DNA from: Petrolisthes cinctipes
Lineage: Eukaryota > Arthropoda > Malacostraca > Decapoda > Porcellanidae
Assembly: GCA_033782935.1 (NCBI GenBank)
Contig: JAWQEG010001220.1
Coordinates: forward strand, 1,736,001 to 1,800,000
Length of the DNA: 64,000 nt
Direction: 5' to 3'
How positions within the stretch are numbered: position 1 is the first letter of the stretch; each line of letters starts with the position of its first letter. Of the stretch, positions 62,808 to 64,000 are shown piece by piece. The translations under genes were made by a program, and so were the position numbers. The notes beneath the pieces are model-generated. The model worked only from the letters and a program-made list of their open reading frames with translations, ran no database searches and was not told the origin of the DNA.

Positions 62808-62965
62808 CTAGACATGTACATATCGCTTCTGGGACCCAAAATTATCGAATTTTCGGGTGTTTTGAGGTTGAATTTGAGATATAAACGAGTGCAGAAGATG
62901 CATACACATGTTCAATTTGGGTACCTAAAATATCGATTTTTAGCATGTTTTTGGCCTGCATCTGA
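62808..62965 (+). repeat. Representative M monomer, 158 bp (B-half linker shortened)
   Basis: The second half reads GGCCTGCATCTGAGTAGG, where an L unit has about 24 bases between GGCCT and GAGTAGG, a net loss of 18 bp. The loss is best read as two small deletions (about 11 and 7 bp) leaving CAT-CT. M units usually carry a linked set of first-half variants: GAGGTTGAATTTG, AACGAGTGCAG and ACACATGTTCAATTTGGGTACC. I located about 37 M units, the first ending at 3337. Confidence 0.92.
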
Positions 62966-63142
62966 GTAGGCATGTACAGATCGCTTCTGGTACCCCAAAA
63001 TATCGAATTTTCGGGTGTTTGGAGCCTGAATTTGAGATATAAACGGGTACAGAAGATGCATGCACATATCGACTTTTGGGCACCTAAAATATCGATTTTG
63101 AGCATGTTTTGGGTCTGTATCTTGAAAATATTCTAACTAGTA
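62966..63142 (+). repeat. Representative L+ monomer, 177 bp
   Basis: This has the same layout as the L unit, but the first half ends CGACTTTTGGGCACC instead of CGACTTTGGACACTT, adding one T. The second half carries the diagnostic string GGGTCTGTATCTTGAAAA and ends in GTAGGGATG. That variant set recurs as a linked haplotype many times in the array, for example near 1090, 12480, 28370 and 50200. Confidence 0.9.
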
Positions 63143-63341
63143 GTAGGGATGTACAGATCGCTTCTAAGACCCAAAAATACCGAATTTTCGGGTGTTTTGA
63201 GCCTGAATTTGAGATATAAACGGGTACAGAAGATGCATGCACATATTGACTTTGGGCACCTAATGTATCGATTTTCAGCATGTTTTGGGCCTGTATTTTG
63301 AAAATACTCTAACTAGGAGTAGGCATGTACAGATCGCTTCT

Positions 63342-63429
63342 GGGACCCCAAAATATCGAATTTTCGGGTGTTTTGAGCCTGAATATGAGATATAAATGGG
63401 TACAGAAGATGCATGCACATATCGACTTT
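63342..63429 (+). repeat. Half-monomer A (88 bp), example
   Basis: The first 88-bp half runs from GGGACCCC to CGACTTT. Its core is AAAATATCGAATTTTCGGG, TGTTTTGAGCCT, followed by a linker holding AGATATAAA, GGGTACAGAAG and the palindrome TGCATGCA. Aligned without gaps to the adjacent B half, about 60 of 88 positions agree by hand count. The best stretches are the core and the 3' segment GCATG-ACA-ATCG. Confidence 0.9.
63410..63417. other. TGCATGCA palindrome in the A-half linker
   Basis: This is a perfect 8-bp palindrome, preceded by GA so that it also forms an NsiI-type ATGCAT. It lies in the 29 bp missing from S units, so presence of the site separates S from the other classes. In the M-linked haplotype it reads ATGCATAC and the palindrome is shortened. 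Confidence 0.7.
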
Positions 63430-63517
63430 GGACACTTAAAATATCGATTTTTAGCATGTTTTGAGCCTATATTTTGAAAACATTCTAGCACTGACTAGAC
63501 ATGTACAGATCGCTTCT
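63430..63517 (+). repeat. Half-monomer B (88 bp), example
   Basis: The second half runs from GGACACTT to CGCTTCT and is homologous to half A. It shares AAAATATCGA-TTTT, TGTTTTGAGCCT and the closing GCATGTACAGATCG, which aligns to GCATGCACATATCG of A. The linker differs most, with TTTTGAAAA and CTAGCACT. The 176-bp monomer is therefore an ancient duplication of an 88-bp unit that now evolves as a dimer. Confidence 0.9.
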
Positions 63518-63673
63518 GGGACCCAAAATTATCGAATTTTCGGGTGTTTTAAGGTTGATTTTGAGATATAAACAGGTACAGAAGATACATTTACATATCG
63601 ACTTTTGGGCACCTAAAAGATCGATTTTCAGTATGTTTTGAGCTTGTATTTTGAAAATACTCTAACACGGAGT

Positions 63674-64000
63674 AGGCATGTACAGTTCGTTTTTGGGACC
63701 CCAAAATATCGAATTTTCGGGTGTTTTCGGCCTGAATTTGAGATATCGACTTTGGAGACCTAAAATATCGATTTTAGCATGTTTTGGGCCTATAATTTGA
63801 AAATATTCTAGCACTAAGTAGGCATGTACAGATCACTTCTGGGACCCCAAAATATCGAATTTTCGGGTGTTTTGAGGTTGAATTTGAGATATAAACGAGT
63901 GCAGAAGATGCATACACATGTTCAATTTGGGTACCTAAAATATCGATTTTTAGCATGTTTTGGGCCTGCCTCTGAGTAGGCATGTTCAGATCGCTTCTGG
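63674..64000 (+). repeat. Satellite monomers at the right edge, S then M-type, cut by the window
   Basis: An S unit (GATTTTAGCATG form, 1 bp short) is followed by an M unit with GCCTCTGAGTAGG, and the window ends in CTTCTGG of the next A half. The array evidently continues. Confidence 0.88.

Larger units (their letters stand above)
62310..63673 (+). repeat. Eight-mer unit of 1364 bp, copy 2
   Basis: This is the tandem partner of 60946-62309 at exactly 1364 bp through 62.3-63.67 kb. At about 63684 the continuation TTCGTTTTTGGGACC no longer matches. Confidence 0.92.
1..64000 (+). repeat. Tandem satellite array, 176-bp monomer family, higher-order organised
   Basis: The same unit recurs head to tail through the whole window; landmark words such as GTAGGCATGTACAG and AAAATATCGA return every 176/177, 158 or 147 bp. 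All copies read in one direction, and I found no inverted monomer, inserted element or single-copy spacer. Both window ends cut monomers. From the period there are roughly 370-390 units, which I did not count one by one. Satellites of this size and order are typical of centromeric or pericentromeric heterochromatin in eukaryotes; the location is inference. The family is not one I recognise, so no name is given. Confidence 0.99.

Noticed and set aside
1..64000. CRISPR array
   Set aside because: The period is 147-177 bp with the whole unit repeated and no unique spacers between short repeats. This is satellite structure.
1..64000. CENP-B box
   Set aside because: I looked for TTCG-N4-A-N2-CGGG on both strands around AAACGGGTAC and TTTTCGGGTG. 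Spacing and bases do not fit; the site before AAACGGG reads TGAG in place of TTCG. No canonical box is seen.
1..64000. Known satellites (human alpha 171 bp, Arabidopsis 178 bp, soybean 91/92 bp)
   Set aside because: Similar unit lengths, but the sequences as I know them do not match. A database search would be needed to name the family.
1..64000. Pol III promoter boxes or tRNA-like segments inside the monomer
   Set aside because: No A-box/B-box pair or cloverleaf could be recognised in the consensus unit.

Overview
The whole 64 kb is one uninterrupted head-to-tail satellite DNA array. Every line of the window carries the same AT-rich monomer (about 37% G+C in a monomer I counted by hand), always in the same orientation. 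I see no gene, RNA gene, transposon, inverted block or unique-sequence gap. Both window edges fall inside monomers, so the array continues beyond 1 and 64000. A homogeneous tandem array with higher-order structure points to eukaryotic heterochromatin: centromere, pericentromere, or a large interstitial or subtelomeric block. I do not recognise the family. It is not human alpha satellite, Arabidopsis 178-bp or soybean 91/92-bp satellite as I know them. A plant is plausible but unproven, and nothing here identifies the species.

The basic unit is 176 bp (177 with one extra T). It is itself an old dimer of two halves of 88 bp, called A and B here, with about 68% ungapped identity (hand count, 60 of 88). 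Each half starts with a conserved core (AAAATATCGA, a T-run, then TGTTTTGRGCCT), followed by a more variable linker. Two shortened classes recur. S is 147 bp and has lost 29 bp from the A linker between two ATAT repeats. M is 158 bp and has lost 18 bp from the B linker. The array is a mixture of L (176/177), S and M units.

On top of the monomers lies an irregular, nested higher-order structure. Left third: a 5383-bp-offset duplication (1-2307 and 5384-7690), pairs at about 1011 and 1008 bp, an 823-bp five-mer pair (9363-11008) and a 1334-bp pair (13880-16547). Middle: a mosaic at 16.9-28 kb with segments displaced by 1334, 2668, 4002, 4177, 4521 and 5511 bp, then a 1508-bp nine-mer pair (28.6-31.6 kb). 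From 34.33 to 46.1 kb a 5.8-kb block is tandemly duplicated; the second copy gained an 851-bp five-mer and lacks 705 bp. Next comes a 1187-bp seven-mer pair (45.4-47.8 kb). Right end: a 4-kb block duplicated with monomer insertions (49.6-58.3 kb), a 2357-bp pair (57.1-61.8 kb) and a 1364-bp eight-mer pair (60.9-63.7 kb). The pattern fits repeated unequal exchange or slippage on many scales, rather than one fixed higher-order repeat.

The many short open frames on the minus strand are shadows of the repeat. All three minus frames have few stops, and 176 is not a multiple of three, so the frame rotates from unit to unit. I annotate none of them as genes.
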